This document shows positions 1 to 6,698 of a stretch of DNA of 16,411 bases, piece by piece. How positions within the stretch are numbered: position 1 is the stretch's first letter; each line of letters begins with the position of its first letter. A program made the translations under genes and the position numbers. Source of the stretch: Actinomycetota bacterium (lineage in GTDB: Bacteria; Actinomycetota; Thermoleophilia; Solirubrobacterales; Solirubrobacteraceae); assembly GCA_005888335.1 (NCBI GenBank), contig VAWY01000147.1, positions 1-16,411 on the forward strand, read 5' to 3'. Under the pieces are notes generated by a model. That model was given only the letters and a program-made list of their open reading frames with translations. It did no database searches and was not told where the DNA came from.

Positions 1-428
1 GTCACGGCGGGCGGGAGCTGTGCGTTCACCGCAAGGGCGCCACGCGCGCCTTCCCGCCGGGGTCGCCCGACGTCCCCGAGTCCTATCGCGAGGTCGGCCA
101 GCCCGTCTTCATCCCGGGCAGCATGGGCACGAGCTCGTTCGTCCTCGCCGGCCGTCCGGGCGCGATGGAGCGATCGTTCGGCACGGTCTGCCACGGCGCC
201 GGACGAGCGCTGAGCCGGACCGCCGCGCGCAGGCGGATCAGCGGCGCCGAGCTGCGCCGTGAGCTCGAGGCCCGCGGCATCGTCGTGCGCTCGGCGTCGA
301 ACAGGGGACTGGCCGAGGAGGCGCCGTTCGCTTACAAGGACGTCGAGCGCGTCGTGCGCGTCGTCGAGCGCGCCGGGCTCGCCGCGCCGGTCGCCCAGCT
401 GCGGCCCCTCGGCGTCGTCAAGGGTTGA
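1..428 (+). CDS. rtcB: RtcB RNA ligase, C-terminal part (cut by window start)
   Basis: RtcB joins RNA 2',3'-cyclic phosphate or 3'-phosphate ends to 5'-OH ends, using GTP and Mn2+, in RNA repair or tRNA splicing. The reading frame is open from base 3 and ends with TGA at 426-428. About 141 residues of the C-terminal end of a protein usually 400-480 aa long are present. Family hallmarks are visible: [13 protein letters not shown] near the start, then [13 protein letters not shown], then the [10 protein letters not shown] segment. The C-terminal end is complete. A small acidic ORF follows after 54 nt in the same direction. Identification is secure from the motifs; the N-terminal half and the Mn-binding cysteine lie outside the window. 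Confidence 0.95.
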   Translation, partial: HGGRELCVHRKGATRAFPPGSPDVPESYREVGQPVFIPGSMGTSSFVLAGRPGAMERSFGTVCHGAGRALSRTAARRRISGAELRRELEARGIVVRSASNRGLAEEAPFAYKDVERVVRVVERAGLAAPVAQLRPLGVVKG

Positions 429-482
429 GCCGCGCTCGCTAGCGTGTCCACCGAGCAGCCCTCCACCGCGAAGGAGGCGCGC

Positions 483-677
483 ATGCCACGTACCGATCAG
501 GAAGACCGCATCACGAAGGTACGCGAAGAGCTGCCGCACGAGCGGGAGACCATCGCGGCGAGCGAAGAGGTCGCCGGCGATCCCGAGCGACCCGACCACC
601 CGCTCGGCGTCTGGCCGCCCGACGACGACGAGAAGCAGTTGCCGGGCTTCCCGCGTGAGGATCCCTCGCAGGGCTAG
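483..677 (+). CDS. Small acidic hypothetical protein (64 aa)
   Basis: Not recognised. The ATG at 483 is chosen because AAGGAGG (471-477) lies 5 nt upstream; the in-frame GTG at 444 would add 13 residues but has no such site. The product is hydrophilic, rich in Asp, Glu, Arg and Pro, and has no membrane segment or cysteine. It contains HPLGVWPPDDDEKQLPGF and reads as a small, probably disordered cytosolic protein. It follows rtcB on the same strand and may be co-transcribed with it. The strong ribosome site and GC-rich third positions support real coding. No function is proposed. Confidence 0.65.
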   Translation: MPRTDQEDRITKVREELPHERETIAASEEVAGDPERPDHPLGVWPPDDDEKQLPGFPREDPSQG

Positions 678-1186
678 AGCGATGGCGCAGGTGCCGGCCG
701 TCGGCCATCACGAGCCGTGCTTCGGCTGCGGTACGGCCAACCTGTTTGTTGGGCCTGGCAGCGCCCAGCCGCCGTGCTCGAAGCCGCCGCTGAGGTCCTC
801 GTCGGGCCGGCCCGGTCGCCCTGCGCGGCGATCCGCACGAGGAAGTCGGCGTGGGTCCGCGTCGTGGGGGCCATGGGCTCGGACTCGAGTTCTCGGAGGC
901 CGATGCCGAACTCGGCCGCGTAGGAGCGATGCAGCTCCATCTCGTCGACCGGGGTCGACTGCGCCAGCTCGGCGAAGCGGCGCATGGTCGCCGGTTCGGG
1001 CGCCCGGGCGGCGCCCAGCGCGAGCATCCGCGCGTACTCGATCAGGACGAGGTAGTCCTGGCGCACCCAGAAGCGGAAGCGCTCGATGTCGAGCGTCCCC
1101 TCGGCGATCCCGCGCACGAACGGATGCGCGTGCTGGGCTTCCCACACGTCGGCCGACGCCGTGCGCAGCTCGTCGCTGAACGCCAC
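674..1186 (-). pseudogene. tenA: TenA-family protein (thiaminase II-like), 3' truncated
   Basis: TenA proteins hydrolyse thiamine or its breakdown products in thiamine salvage. From a GTG at 1186 the first ~124 residues match the family: FSDELRTA, AHPFVRGIAEGTL, RFRFWVRQDYLVLIEYAR, DEMELHRSYAAEFGI and THADFLVRIAAQGD. After residue 124 (about base 815) the frame runs on to a stop at 674 as Ala/Arg/Ser-rich sequence with no TenA resemblance. The family is normally about 210-225 aa, so the second half is missing, including the catalytic-cysteine helix (CxxxY region) and the late active-site glutamate. It should be inactive. The lost 3' end abuts the 5' fragment of a thioesterase gene on the other strand, as expected if one deletion removed the 3' ends of two convergent genes. 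Confidence 0.75.
682..750 (+). pseudogene. 5' fragment of a PaaI-like (hotdog) thioesterase gene
   Basis: From the ATG at 682 the frame encodes HHEPCFGCGTANLF. This closely matches the N-terminal signature of PaaI/hotdog acyl-CoA thioesterases (HxxCFGCGxxNPxGL). The frame then loses resemblance: a one-base shift near 745 would give LGLA, the expected continuation, but that frame soon stops. None of the three frames beyond about 760 resembles a hotdog domain, and the opposite strand there encodes TenA. I therefore read it as the first ~22 codons of a gene whose remainder has been lost. The call rests on one short motif, so coincidence cannot be excluded. Confidence 0.5.
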
Positions 1187-1201
1187 CTCTGTGTCTTAGC
1201 G

Positions 1202-1480
1202 CGTGCGCCGACACTCGCCTACGCCATCCTCTTCGCCGCGGACCTGGAGCGCTCGATCCGCTTCTACCGCGACGTCCTCGGCCGCCACGCCCCGCCCGAG
1301 CCGGCGCCCTGGCCCCAGGGCGAGGTCGCGTTCTTCGTCGAGGGAACGCCTGCGCGGTGCCGGCGTCACGATCCTCCCGCGCCGACCGATCGCCCCTGGG
1401 GCGAGCGAACCCTGCACGTCGCGGACCCCGACGGCAACGTGATCGAGCTGACGCGCCCCAAGCGGCCGTCACCGCCGTAG
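1202..1480 (+). pseudogene. VOC (glyoxalase/bleomycin-resistance fold) gene, internally deleted and frameshifted
   Basis: The frame ending with TAG at 1478-1480 encodes LAYAILFAADLERSIRFYRD followed by VLG, typical of a VOC first strand and helix. It ends with DRPWGERTLHVADPDGNVIEL, typical of the last strand with its metal-ligand glutamate. Between them, ERLRGAGVTILPR is found only in another frame (about 1342-1382), and the usual middle strands are absent. No start codon exists in the main frame near 1202; the GTG at 1203 is out of frame by one base. Total length is about 90 aa against a usual 115-130. I infer a decayed gene with at least two deletions and several one-base indels. It begins 17 nt from the tenA start, divergently, and its end overlaps the 3' end of the nitroreductase gene by 12 nt. 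Confidence 0.65.
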
Positions 1481-2800
1481 CGCGTCGACGCCGACCGCCA
1501 CGCACATCATCGGCTCCTCGTCGGTGCCGACGGCGCCTCGCACCTCGTCGTCATAGAAGGTGAGCCCCGTGGCACCCAAGCGGCGGGCGTAGGCGCCCAG
1601 CGACGCGCGCCCGGCGCGGATGCCGGCGTCGAGCTGGGCGGCGCGGTAGCCGCGGTCGCCGAGGGCGCCCAGCGTGCGGTCGAGATCCGCGGTCACGAAG
1701 ACGGTGGCCGCGGCCTGACCGCCGAGGGGCTGATCGAGGCACAGGTGCGCCGTGCGCCGGCGATCGGCGCCCGGCCGCACGCGCTCGAAGCGCTCCGGCG
1801 GCTCGAACCGGTACACCCCGGGGTCGAGGCCCGCCACGGCGTGGGCGATGACGAAGGTCGAGCACAGCGAAGGCAGGTCGCCGGGCACGGGCGAGCAGGC
1901 CCAAGCGAGCACGGCCGCGAGGTCGCCGCTGGCGACCGGGTCCGGCGTGAACTCGCGCGCCGAGCCGCGGCGCAGGATCACCCGGTCGAGGTCGCGGGGC
2001 GGCTCGCCGCCGCCGGCCGGGGCGCCGAGGCGCCGCGCCCGCTCGCGCCAGGCGCCGACCTCGCCGGCGCCGGCGAGCGAGGAGGCCAGCTGGGCCTCCT
2101 CGGCCGCGGCGAAGCGACGCTCGCGCGCCGACAGCGGCGGGGTGTCGTGCGCGACGCGCTCGAGCCGCGCCGGCCCGGACGCCGGCTCGCCGCTTCCCGC
2201 CGCGAGCAGCGCCACCGGCGCCTCGCGCGGCGGCTCCACGCCGAGCACCGCGGCGACCTCCGCGTCGACGAACGCCGTCAGCAGCCGCGGACCGTCGCCC
2301 GCGGCGAGCGCCAGCAGGTTGGCGAGCATGGCGCCGGCGTCCCAGAAGACGTGACGCCAGCCGCGGTCGCCGTACTTCCAGGCGGTGCGCCAGAGGATCC
2401 CGGTGAGGACGAGCACGACGCGGGCCGACGAGAGCTCCGGCGCCGCGGCGGCGCCCGCCAGCGCGGCGCGCGGGTCCTCGCCGCGCAGCCGGCGCAGCGC
2501 TCCCTCGCCGGGGTGGTAGTGCCACAGCCCGGCGCCCGTGGCCACGTAGAGCTCCACCGGGTGCAGCGCCCCCGCGCTCATGAAGGTCCGGAAGTGCGGA
2601 TCGCCGCGGCGCGGGTGCACGCCGGCGCCGAGGCGCAGCAGCCGCGCGAGCTCCTCCGGCACCGGCTGGGGCTCGAGCGCCCGGTAGCGCTTGAACGGGT
2701 GCGGGACGTTGGTCCACTCGAGCCCGTAGGGGTTGGCGCTGAAGCGTCCCGGCCGGTGCTTGGTCTGCTCGTGGTAGCGGCGGATCGTCGACGCGGGCAC
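1469..2800 (-). CDS. SagB-like protein with two nitroreductase domains
   Basis: This 443-aa protein belongs to the FMN-dependent SagB/ThcOx nitroreductase group. The N-terminus has the family-style opening RRYHEQTKHRP, then PHPFKRYRALEP. Domain 1 (about 60-215) includes RTFMSAGALHPVELYVATG, GLWHYHPGEGALRRL, and DAGAMLANLLALAAGDG before TAFVDAEVAAVLGVE. Domain 2 (about 275-440) starts with DRVILRRGSAREFTPDPV and includes GVYRFEPPERF, YRAAQLDAGIRAGRASLGAY and TGLTFYDDEVRGAVG. The start is a GTG at 2800. SagB enzymes oxidise azolines to azoles in peptide natural products, but no YcaO cyclodehydratase, precursor peptide or leader protease is visible here. Substrate is therefore unknown and a general FMN redox role is equally possible. 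It is long, intact and uniformly GC-rich, unlike the decayed genes at its 3' end. Confidence 0.85.
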   Translation of the reverse strand: MPASTIRRYHEQTKHRPGRFSANPYGLEWTNVPHPFKRYRALEPQPVPEELARLLRLGAGVHPRRGDPHFRTFMSAGALHPVELYVATGAGLWHYHPGEGALRRLRGEDPRAALAGAAAAPELSSARVVLVLTGILWRTAWKYGDRGWRHVFWDAGAMLANLLALAAGDGPRLLTAFVDAEVAAVLGVEPPREAPVALLAAGSGEPASGPARLERVAHDTPPLSARERRFAAAEEAQLASSLAGAGEVGAWRERARRLGAPAGGGEPPRDLDRVILRRGSAREFTPDPVASGDLAAVLAWACSPVPGDLPSLCSTFVIAHAVAGLDPGVYRFEPPERFERVRPGADRRRTAHLCLDQPLGGQAAATVFVTADLDRTLGALGDRGYRAAQLDAGIRAGRASLGAYARRLGATGLTFYDDEVRGAVGTDEEPMMCVAVGVDALRR

Positions 2801-3132
2801 CCGTAGTGCTTACCCCGCGGGCGCCTGGCAGCGCGAGCGGCTCGACGGTCCACGAGCGCCTCGAGGAAGCAGGCGCCGGGAAGACAGCGCGCCCAGCCGG
2901 CGGCGCCTGCGCCTTGGGAGCGAGGCGCCGACCCGGGGGCGACGAGTTGTCGAGGAGGTCGAGCCGGCCGAGGCCGGCGGCGGCGGCGCGCAGATTGCGG
3001 GGCACGACGCCATGCTCGGCGAGCGGCTCAGCGGCACCGCGGTTGCCCCGGAACAGCGCCACGATCACGGGCCGACCGCCTAAAAGCAAGATTGTCGCGG
3101 TGGTGTGCAAGTCGCGCCCCGCGTGCGCGTCA
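2801..3132. other. Gap with no supported gene
   Basis: This stretch separates the nitroreductase gene from the YnfA-like gene, both on the minus strand. Open frames cross it on both strands, but they are Arg/Pro/Ala-rich and continue as shadows of neighbours. A minus-strand frame (about 3080-2820) reads RPVIVALFRGNRGAAEPLAE, which I could not assign to a family and do not call. The stretch probably carries the promoter of the nitroreductase gene. Confidence 0.4.
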
Positions 3133-3155
3133 GCTGAGCCGGGTGCGGGCTCAGC
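3133..3155 (-). terminator. Hairpin at the 3' end of the YnfA-like gene
   Basis: A perfect 8-bp stem, GCTGAGCC (3133-3140) against GGCTCAGC (3148-3155), encloses a 7-nt loop and includes the stop codon of the YnfA-like gene at 3151-3153. No U-tract follows, so it may be a weak terminator or 3'-end stabiliser rather than a classical intrinsic terminator. Confidence 0.4.
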
Positions 3156-3474
3156 GCGCGTACATGATGATCCCGACGCCGATGAGGCAGATCAGCGCGC
3201 CGGTGATGTCGTAGCGGTCGGGGTGGAAGCCGTCGAAGGCCATGCCCCACAGCAGTGAGCCGACGATGAACACGCCGCCGTAGGCGGCGAGGACGCGGCC
3301 GAAGTGAACGTCGGTCTGGAGGGCGGCGATCGCGCCGTAGCCGGCCAGCGCAAGGGCGCCGGCGAGCGCGAAGAGGACACCGCGGTCGTCCTTGATCGCC
3401 TGCCACACGAGGTACGCGCCGCCGATCTCGGCGATGGCGGCGGCGATGAACAGGGCGATGGAGCGCGGGGTCAC
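3151..3474 (-). CDS. ynfA: YnfA/UPF0060 family small membrane protein
   Basis: The 107-aa length and sequence fit the UPF0060 family of four-helix inner-membrane proteins related to small multidrug resistance transporters. Recognisable stretches are [39 protein letters not shown] and [20 protein letters not shown]; the family usually ends in a helix followed by one or two charged residues, here MYAR. Four hydrophobic segments are visible at about 4-24, 33-51, 60-80 and 88-105. The start is a GTG at 3474. It overlaps by 4 bp (GTGA) the stop of a minus-strand frame that may be the end of a broken upstream gene. Transport of cationic compounds is suggested for some members; the substrate here is unknown. 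Confidence 0.93.
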   Translation of the reverse strand: MTPRSIALFIAAAIAEIGGAYLVWQAIKDDRGVLFALAGALALAGYGAIAALQTDVHFGRVLAAYGGVFIVGSLLWGMAFDGFHPDRYDITGALICLIGVGIIMYAR

Positions 3475-3653
3475 GCCGGCATCGTGCCAGCGGGCCCGGT
3501 GAGCCGTTGATCGCCGCGGGCGAGCAGTCCGGTGAGGGCGGCGGCGGCGAGATGCAGCCCGACCCGCGACTGACCTCCGCGCTCAAGGAGGCCTCCGGCG
3601 GCGTCTGCTCCGCGTGCCGGTGATCGGTTCCACGCGATCCGCGCTTGAGTGAA
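3471..3653 (-). pseudogene. Possible 3' end of a broken gene coupled to ynfA
   Basis: A minus-strand frame ending with TGA at 3471-3473 reads [20 protein letters not shown], then [15 protein letters not shown]. Codons are strongly GC-ended up to about 3600-3650 and lose that pattern further upstream. The stop overlaps the ynfA GTG start by the GTGA arrangement used repeatedly elsewhere in this window. No start codon with protein-like sequence is present upstream, so if real it is only a C-terminal stub. I could not assign a family. Confidence 0.3.
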
Positions 3654-4353
3654 ATCGGCTCGCTCTGGTCGGCTGGCGGACCGGCCCGGTACTGAGTCTG
3701 ATGGGCTCCGAGGGCGGCGGCCGATCGCCCCGGCTCCGTGTCGGAACGTGGCCGGTGGTCGCGCCTTCGCCGGTGAACGTCAACGTTGCCGTCCGGATTG
3801 CGAGATAGTCCCGCTACGGCGCGCGTACCGCCCTGACGAATGGGGGTGTTCGAAACACGCACTCTGGTCAGGGCGGGCTCGATTCGGCGTGGGCGCGATC
3901 CAGCGGGCGTTGCCATCGCGGTGTCGGCAGTCCGCACTCGGACGTCTGGTTCCCGCGTGAGCGCGAGGCGCGTAGTCGAGCTCGACGGCAACCGAACCGC
4001 GGCCGAGAAGCGCAGCGGCGTCGGCTGGGAGTTCTGCCACTCATCACGCCCGCGGCTCGTGGCGCTCGACCGGAGCGCGATTGCGGTCTCTGCTGTACGG
4101 ATCCTGGGCAGCGGGCTGTGCGCCGTGTCGCGCGGCGCCCTCGGCGTGCGGCCGTGACCGTCGTCATGTCGAGGCCGGGGCCGCAGGGAGGACGTTGTGA
4201 CCTCGGTTGGAGCCGCCGGGGGGGGCGAGCGAGCGTGTGGTGTCGTGGCCGAACGACGGGCGGGATGTCGATCTGACTGAACGGCGCGGTGGCGAGTCGG
4301 TCAGGGCGCGGCGCCCAGGGGCCCGCTGGGCGCCGCACTGGTTTGGTGCAGGT
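3654..4353. other. About 700 bp without recognisable genes
   Basis: No frame here resembles a known family. Local base composition looks less GC-biased at third positions than in neighbouring genes, and frames are broken or low-complexity. A run of eight G residues lies at 4218-4225. GGAGG near 4190 precedes a GTG at about 4198, but that frame gives only 27 residues. It borders a gene remnant on each side, so decayed DNA is the likeliest content. Confidence 0.5.
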
Positions 4354-4720
4354 TCGCCGGCGGCCGGCCGTGAACGCGAGGCCGGCGAGGGCGAGTGCGC
4401 CGGCGATGATCGCGATCCAGGCGCCCGTGCTTGGCGAGCTACCGTCGTCGGCGCCGGCCGACTGCGCCGTCGGCGTGGTCTTGTGGTTGGGCTGGCCCGG
4501 GCGGACGGCGCCCTTGAGCTGCGAGCCGTGGGCGGCCTTCGGGTTGGCTCCCGCGCCCGGGTCGGCGAGGTACGGGAACTCGTCCTTGAGCGGCACGTCG
4601 TTGGCGTCCACGCCGTCTCCGAGCGGGATCTTGTTGCCCTTCAGGACGCCGGCGACCACTTGGAGATCGATGTCGACGACGTCACGCTCCACGCAAGCTT
4701 GGTCACCGATTTCGGTCCGC
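4354..4720 (-). pseudogene. C-terminal remnant of a DUF4331 protein with membrane anchor
   Basis: DUF4331 proteins are secreted or surface proteins of unknown function, normally over 400 aa. Here only the end is present. It reads CVERDVVDIDLQVVAGVLKG, then LGDGVDAND and EFPYLADPGAG, a characteristic C-terminal signature. A Ser/Pro/Thr-rich linker and one hydrophobic helix ([20 protein letters not shown]) ending in RRR follow, suggesting surface anchoring. Upstream of about 4720 the frame enters the antisense of the adjacent response-regulator gene and resemblance stops, so the N-terminal bulk is lost. After RRR the frame stays open without family-like sequence, so the original stop may also be gone. 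Confidence 0.7.
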
Positions 4721-4753
4721 CGTGGTGATGACAAGGAAGACAACGAGGGCGCG

Positions 4754-5388
4754 ATGAGCATCCGAGTCGTGGTCGCCGACGACTTTCCCTTGATGCTCGT
4801 GGCCTTCGTGGAAGCGCTGCAGGGCGATCCGGACATCGAGGTTGTCGGCCAGGCCGCCGACGGCGTCGAGGCGCTCGCGATCGTCAAGGAGACGCGTCCC
4901 GACGTCCTGGTGCTCGATCTCGGCATGCCGCGGTTGGACGGCCTGGGCGTCCTGGCACGCCTGCGCGACGAGCTTCCCGACACCCGGGCCCTGGTCGTCA
5001 CCGCCAGCGAGGACCAAGACACCCTCGTCCAGGCCGTCGGAGCGGGCGCCGCCGGCTACATGACCAAGCGCTCGACGATCTCGGAGCTGCGCCAGGCGGT
5101 GATGAGCGTCCATGACGGCGCCGCGGCGATCGCCCCCTCGCTGACCGCCAACCTCCTGCGCGCGTTCTCCGACGGCGCGGCGTGCAGGCGCAAGCGACCA
5201 GGACTCAGTCAGCGCGAGCTCGAGGTCCTGCGCTGCCTGGCGGAGGGCATGACGACGACGAGATCGGCCGCCGGCTGTACATCTCGGCGCGGACCGTGCA
5301 GGCCCACCTCGCCCGCGTGCGCGACAAGACCGGCATCCGCCGGCGCACGCAGCTGGCGCGCTGGGCAACGGAGAACGCGCTCATATAG
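4754..5388 (+). pseudogene. NarL/FixJ-type response regulator with a one-base frameshift before its DNA-binding domain
   Basis: The receiver domain (residues 1-120) is intact in sequence: acidic pair near residue 9, phospho-acceptor Asp in VLVLDLGMPRLDG (D55), TAS at 83-85 and Lys in YMTKR (K105). The LuxR-type helix-turn-helix begins in the same frame with LSQRELEVLRCLAEGM, then continues one frame over as DDEIGRRLYISARTVQAHLA to a TAG at 5386-5388. The break lies at the repeat GACGACGACG (5251-5260), where one base is missing relative to the expected GMTDDEIG. As written, translation loses the recognition helix. A sequencing error or a recent slippage mutation is equally possible, because both halves look under selection. 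The ATG at 4754 is the natural receiver start. No partner kinase is adjacent. Confidence 0.85.
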
Positions 5389-5480
5389 ACGGCCGGACAC
5401 GCGGCCGGACCCAGGCGCAGCACCGGCGCCGCGATCGCCGACGAACACCGGCCGCCGAAGGTCAATCGGTCAGAGGCGCG

Positions 5481-5876
5481 GTGAGCATTGCCACACTCAC
5501 CAACATGGCCGACGACCCGGTCACGACCGTACGGCGCGTGTTTGCGGCGTGGACGACGGGCGACGCGGAGACGCTGCGCGCGATCGTCGATTCGCGGCTG
5601 GTGATCGAGTCCCTACTGGGAGTGCTCTACGAACGCCCCACGTATCGGGGGCGCGAAGGGTTGACCGAGGCATTCCAGGAGACGGCCGGGCGATGGGATC
5701 AGTTTGAGATGCGCGTCGAGGACGCTCGGCCGGCCGGCGAACGGGTGATCGCGCGCGTGCACGTCGTGGTCGGAAAGCACGGGATGCACTCGGACACTCA
5801 CCTCACGGTCGTCTGCACACTGCGGAGTGGGCTGATCGTCTCGGTCGCCGGAGACGTCGCGCAGCACGCGACCTGA
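5481..5876 (+). CDS. SnoaL-like/NTF2-fold protein
   Basis: The 131-aa product has the layout of the SnoaL-like/NTF2 superfamily: helix VRRVFAAWTTGDAETLRAIV, then DSRLVIESLL, YRGREGLTEAFQ as the helix after the pocket strand, and VIARVHVVVG plus THLTVVCTLRSGLIVSV as the final strands. Such proteins are small cone-shaped barrels acting as isomerases, hydrolases or binding proteins; sequence alone does not give the substrate. The GTG at 5481 is preferred because AGAGG lies just upstream; the ATG at 5505 has no such site and would remove eight residues. It lies 92 nt after the broken response regulator on the same strand and ends facing the DUF1232 gene. Confidence 0.8.
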   Translation: MSIATLTNMADDPVTTVRRVFAAWTTGDAETLRAIVDSRLVIESLLGVLYERPTYRGREGLTEAFQETAGRWDQFEMRVEDARPAGERVIARVHVVVGKHGMHSDTHLTVVCTLRSGLIVSVAGDVAQHAT

Positions 5877-5917
5877 CAGACACCGATCTCGCGTGGGGGC
5901 ACGCCGACCGAGGCGAT

Positions 5918-5942
5918 CACGCGCCGTCATCGAAGGCGCGTG
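5918..5942. terminator. Hairpin between convergent genes
   Basis: A perfect 8-bp stem, CACGCGCC (5918-5925) with GGCGCGTG (5935-5942), around a 9-nt loop lies in the 71-nt gap between the converging SnoaL-like and DUF1232 genes. Its position suggests a shared terminator. No clear U-tract is present on either side. Confidence 0.5.
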
Positions 5943-5947
5943 TCCAC

Positions 5948-6367
5948 TCAGGGGGCGTTCGTGGTGACGGCGGAGCCGTAGGCCAGGCGCATGAGGACGC
6001 TCAGCGACCGGGTTGGGCCACGCCAGTGCTCGCGCAACAGCTCTGGGCCACTGGCTCGCAGCACGGCTCGGAGAACGAGCGCGACGATGATCGCATCGTC
6101 GAGCTGGCCGGCGACCGGGATGAAGTCGGGAACGAGATCGAACGGCATCGCGAGATAGCCGATCAGGATGACCAGCAGCAGCCTGTTGCGGCGCGGAACG
6201 CGCTCATCCGAGAGCAGACGGCGAAAGAGCACCAGGCAGTCGGGAATGAAGCCGGCGAGCGCGCGTGCGTCGCGTCGACGACCGGCGAACACGAGACACG
6301 CGATGAAAGCGATGTACATAGCGGCCGCGATGCCGGCAGCGAGAAGGAGCCATTGGGGCCAGGTCAC
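5948..6367 (-). CDS. DUF1232 (YkvA-like) membrane protein
   Basis: The 139-aa protein starts at a GTG (6367) with WPQWLLLAAGIAAAMYIAFI, a hydrophobic helix (about 4-26). The DUF1232 core follows: FRRLLSDERVPRRNRLLLVI, then GYLAMPFDLVPDFIPVAGQL, then DDAIIVALVLRAVLRASG. The PxDLxPDFIPxxGxxDD signature is complete. Family function is unknown; members are small membrane proteins. It is the last gene of the seven-gene minus-strand unit, 85 nt after the preceding small membrane protein. No strong ribosome site precedes the GTG, so the start could shift slightly, but sequence further upstream is not protein-like. Confidence 0.88.
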   Translation of the reverse strand: MTWPQWLLLAAGIAAAMYIAFIACLVFAGRRRDARALAGFIPDCLVLFRRLLSDERVPRRNRLLLVILIGYLAMPFDLVPDFIPVAGQLDDAIIVALVLRAVLRASGPELLREHWRGPTRSLSVLMRLAYGSAVTTNAP

Positions 6368-6452
6368 GAGTCCGATGATGACGAGGCGTCGCCCGGCCGT
6401 GAGCTCGACACGCGGCGGGTCGTGGAGGCGCCCGCGGAGGGCATCGTCCAAG

Positions 6453-6698
6453 TCAGGGCCGTGGCGGCGTGGCTGGCCTTGGCGCGTGCCAGAGCAGACG
6501 GGCGCCGAGCAGGCAGATGGCGCCGGCGAGCAGCGCGCCGGCGCCAGGCCGATAGAGCACCCTCGTCGACGCGAACCGGTAGCCGGGCAGCGCGTGCGGC
6601 AGATCGCCCGCCTGGTCGAGCAAGTAGACCAAGGCGAGCGCGACCAAGACGAGGCCGACAATCGCCAGGGCGATGCCGATGACGCGGGTCGCCGTCAT
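6453..6698 (-). CDS. Small two-helix membrane protein (81 aa)
   Basis: The family is not recognised. The ATG at 6698 overlaps the stop of the LytR_C gene (ATGA) and is preceded by GGAGG (6708-6712) at 9 nt. Two hydrophobic segments are visible, about 5-26 (VIGIALAIVGLVLVALALVY) and 53-71 (AGALLAGAICLLGARLLW). Between them lies a polar loop, DLPHALPGYRFASTRVLYRP. It ends in a short Pro/Arg tail. Start/stop overlap and position indicate co-translation with the LytR_C protein. No function is proposed. Confidence 0.75.
   Translation of the reverse strand: MTATRVIGIALAIVGLVLVALALVYLLDQAGDLPHALPGYRFASTRVLYRPGAGALLAGAICLLGARLLWHAPRPATPPRP

Noticed and set aside
1551..3110. Long minus-strand open frame overlapping the nitroreductase gene
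   Set aside because: It is an Arg/Pro/Ala-rich shadow of the nitroreductase gene in another frame; only its upstream 250 bp is not overlapped, and that part matches nothing I know.
4218..4225. Run of eight G residues
   Set aside because: Not inside a supported gene, so phase variation has no target; kept only as a note in the gap entry.
4198..4281. 27-codon ORF after GGAGG
   Set aside because: Very short, glycine/arginine-rich and located in a decayed stretch; no overlap or neighbour supports it.
4289..5707. 472-codon plus-strand frame including the NarL receiver
   Set aside because: Sequence before the ATG at 4754 is antisense to the DUF4331 remnant and sequence after the frameshift is nonsense; only the receiver part is real.
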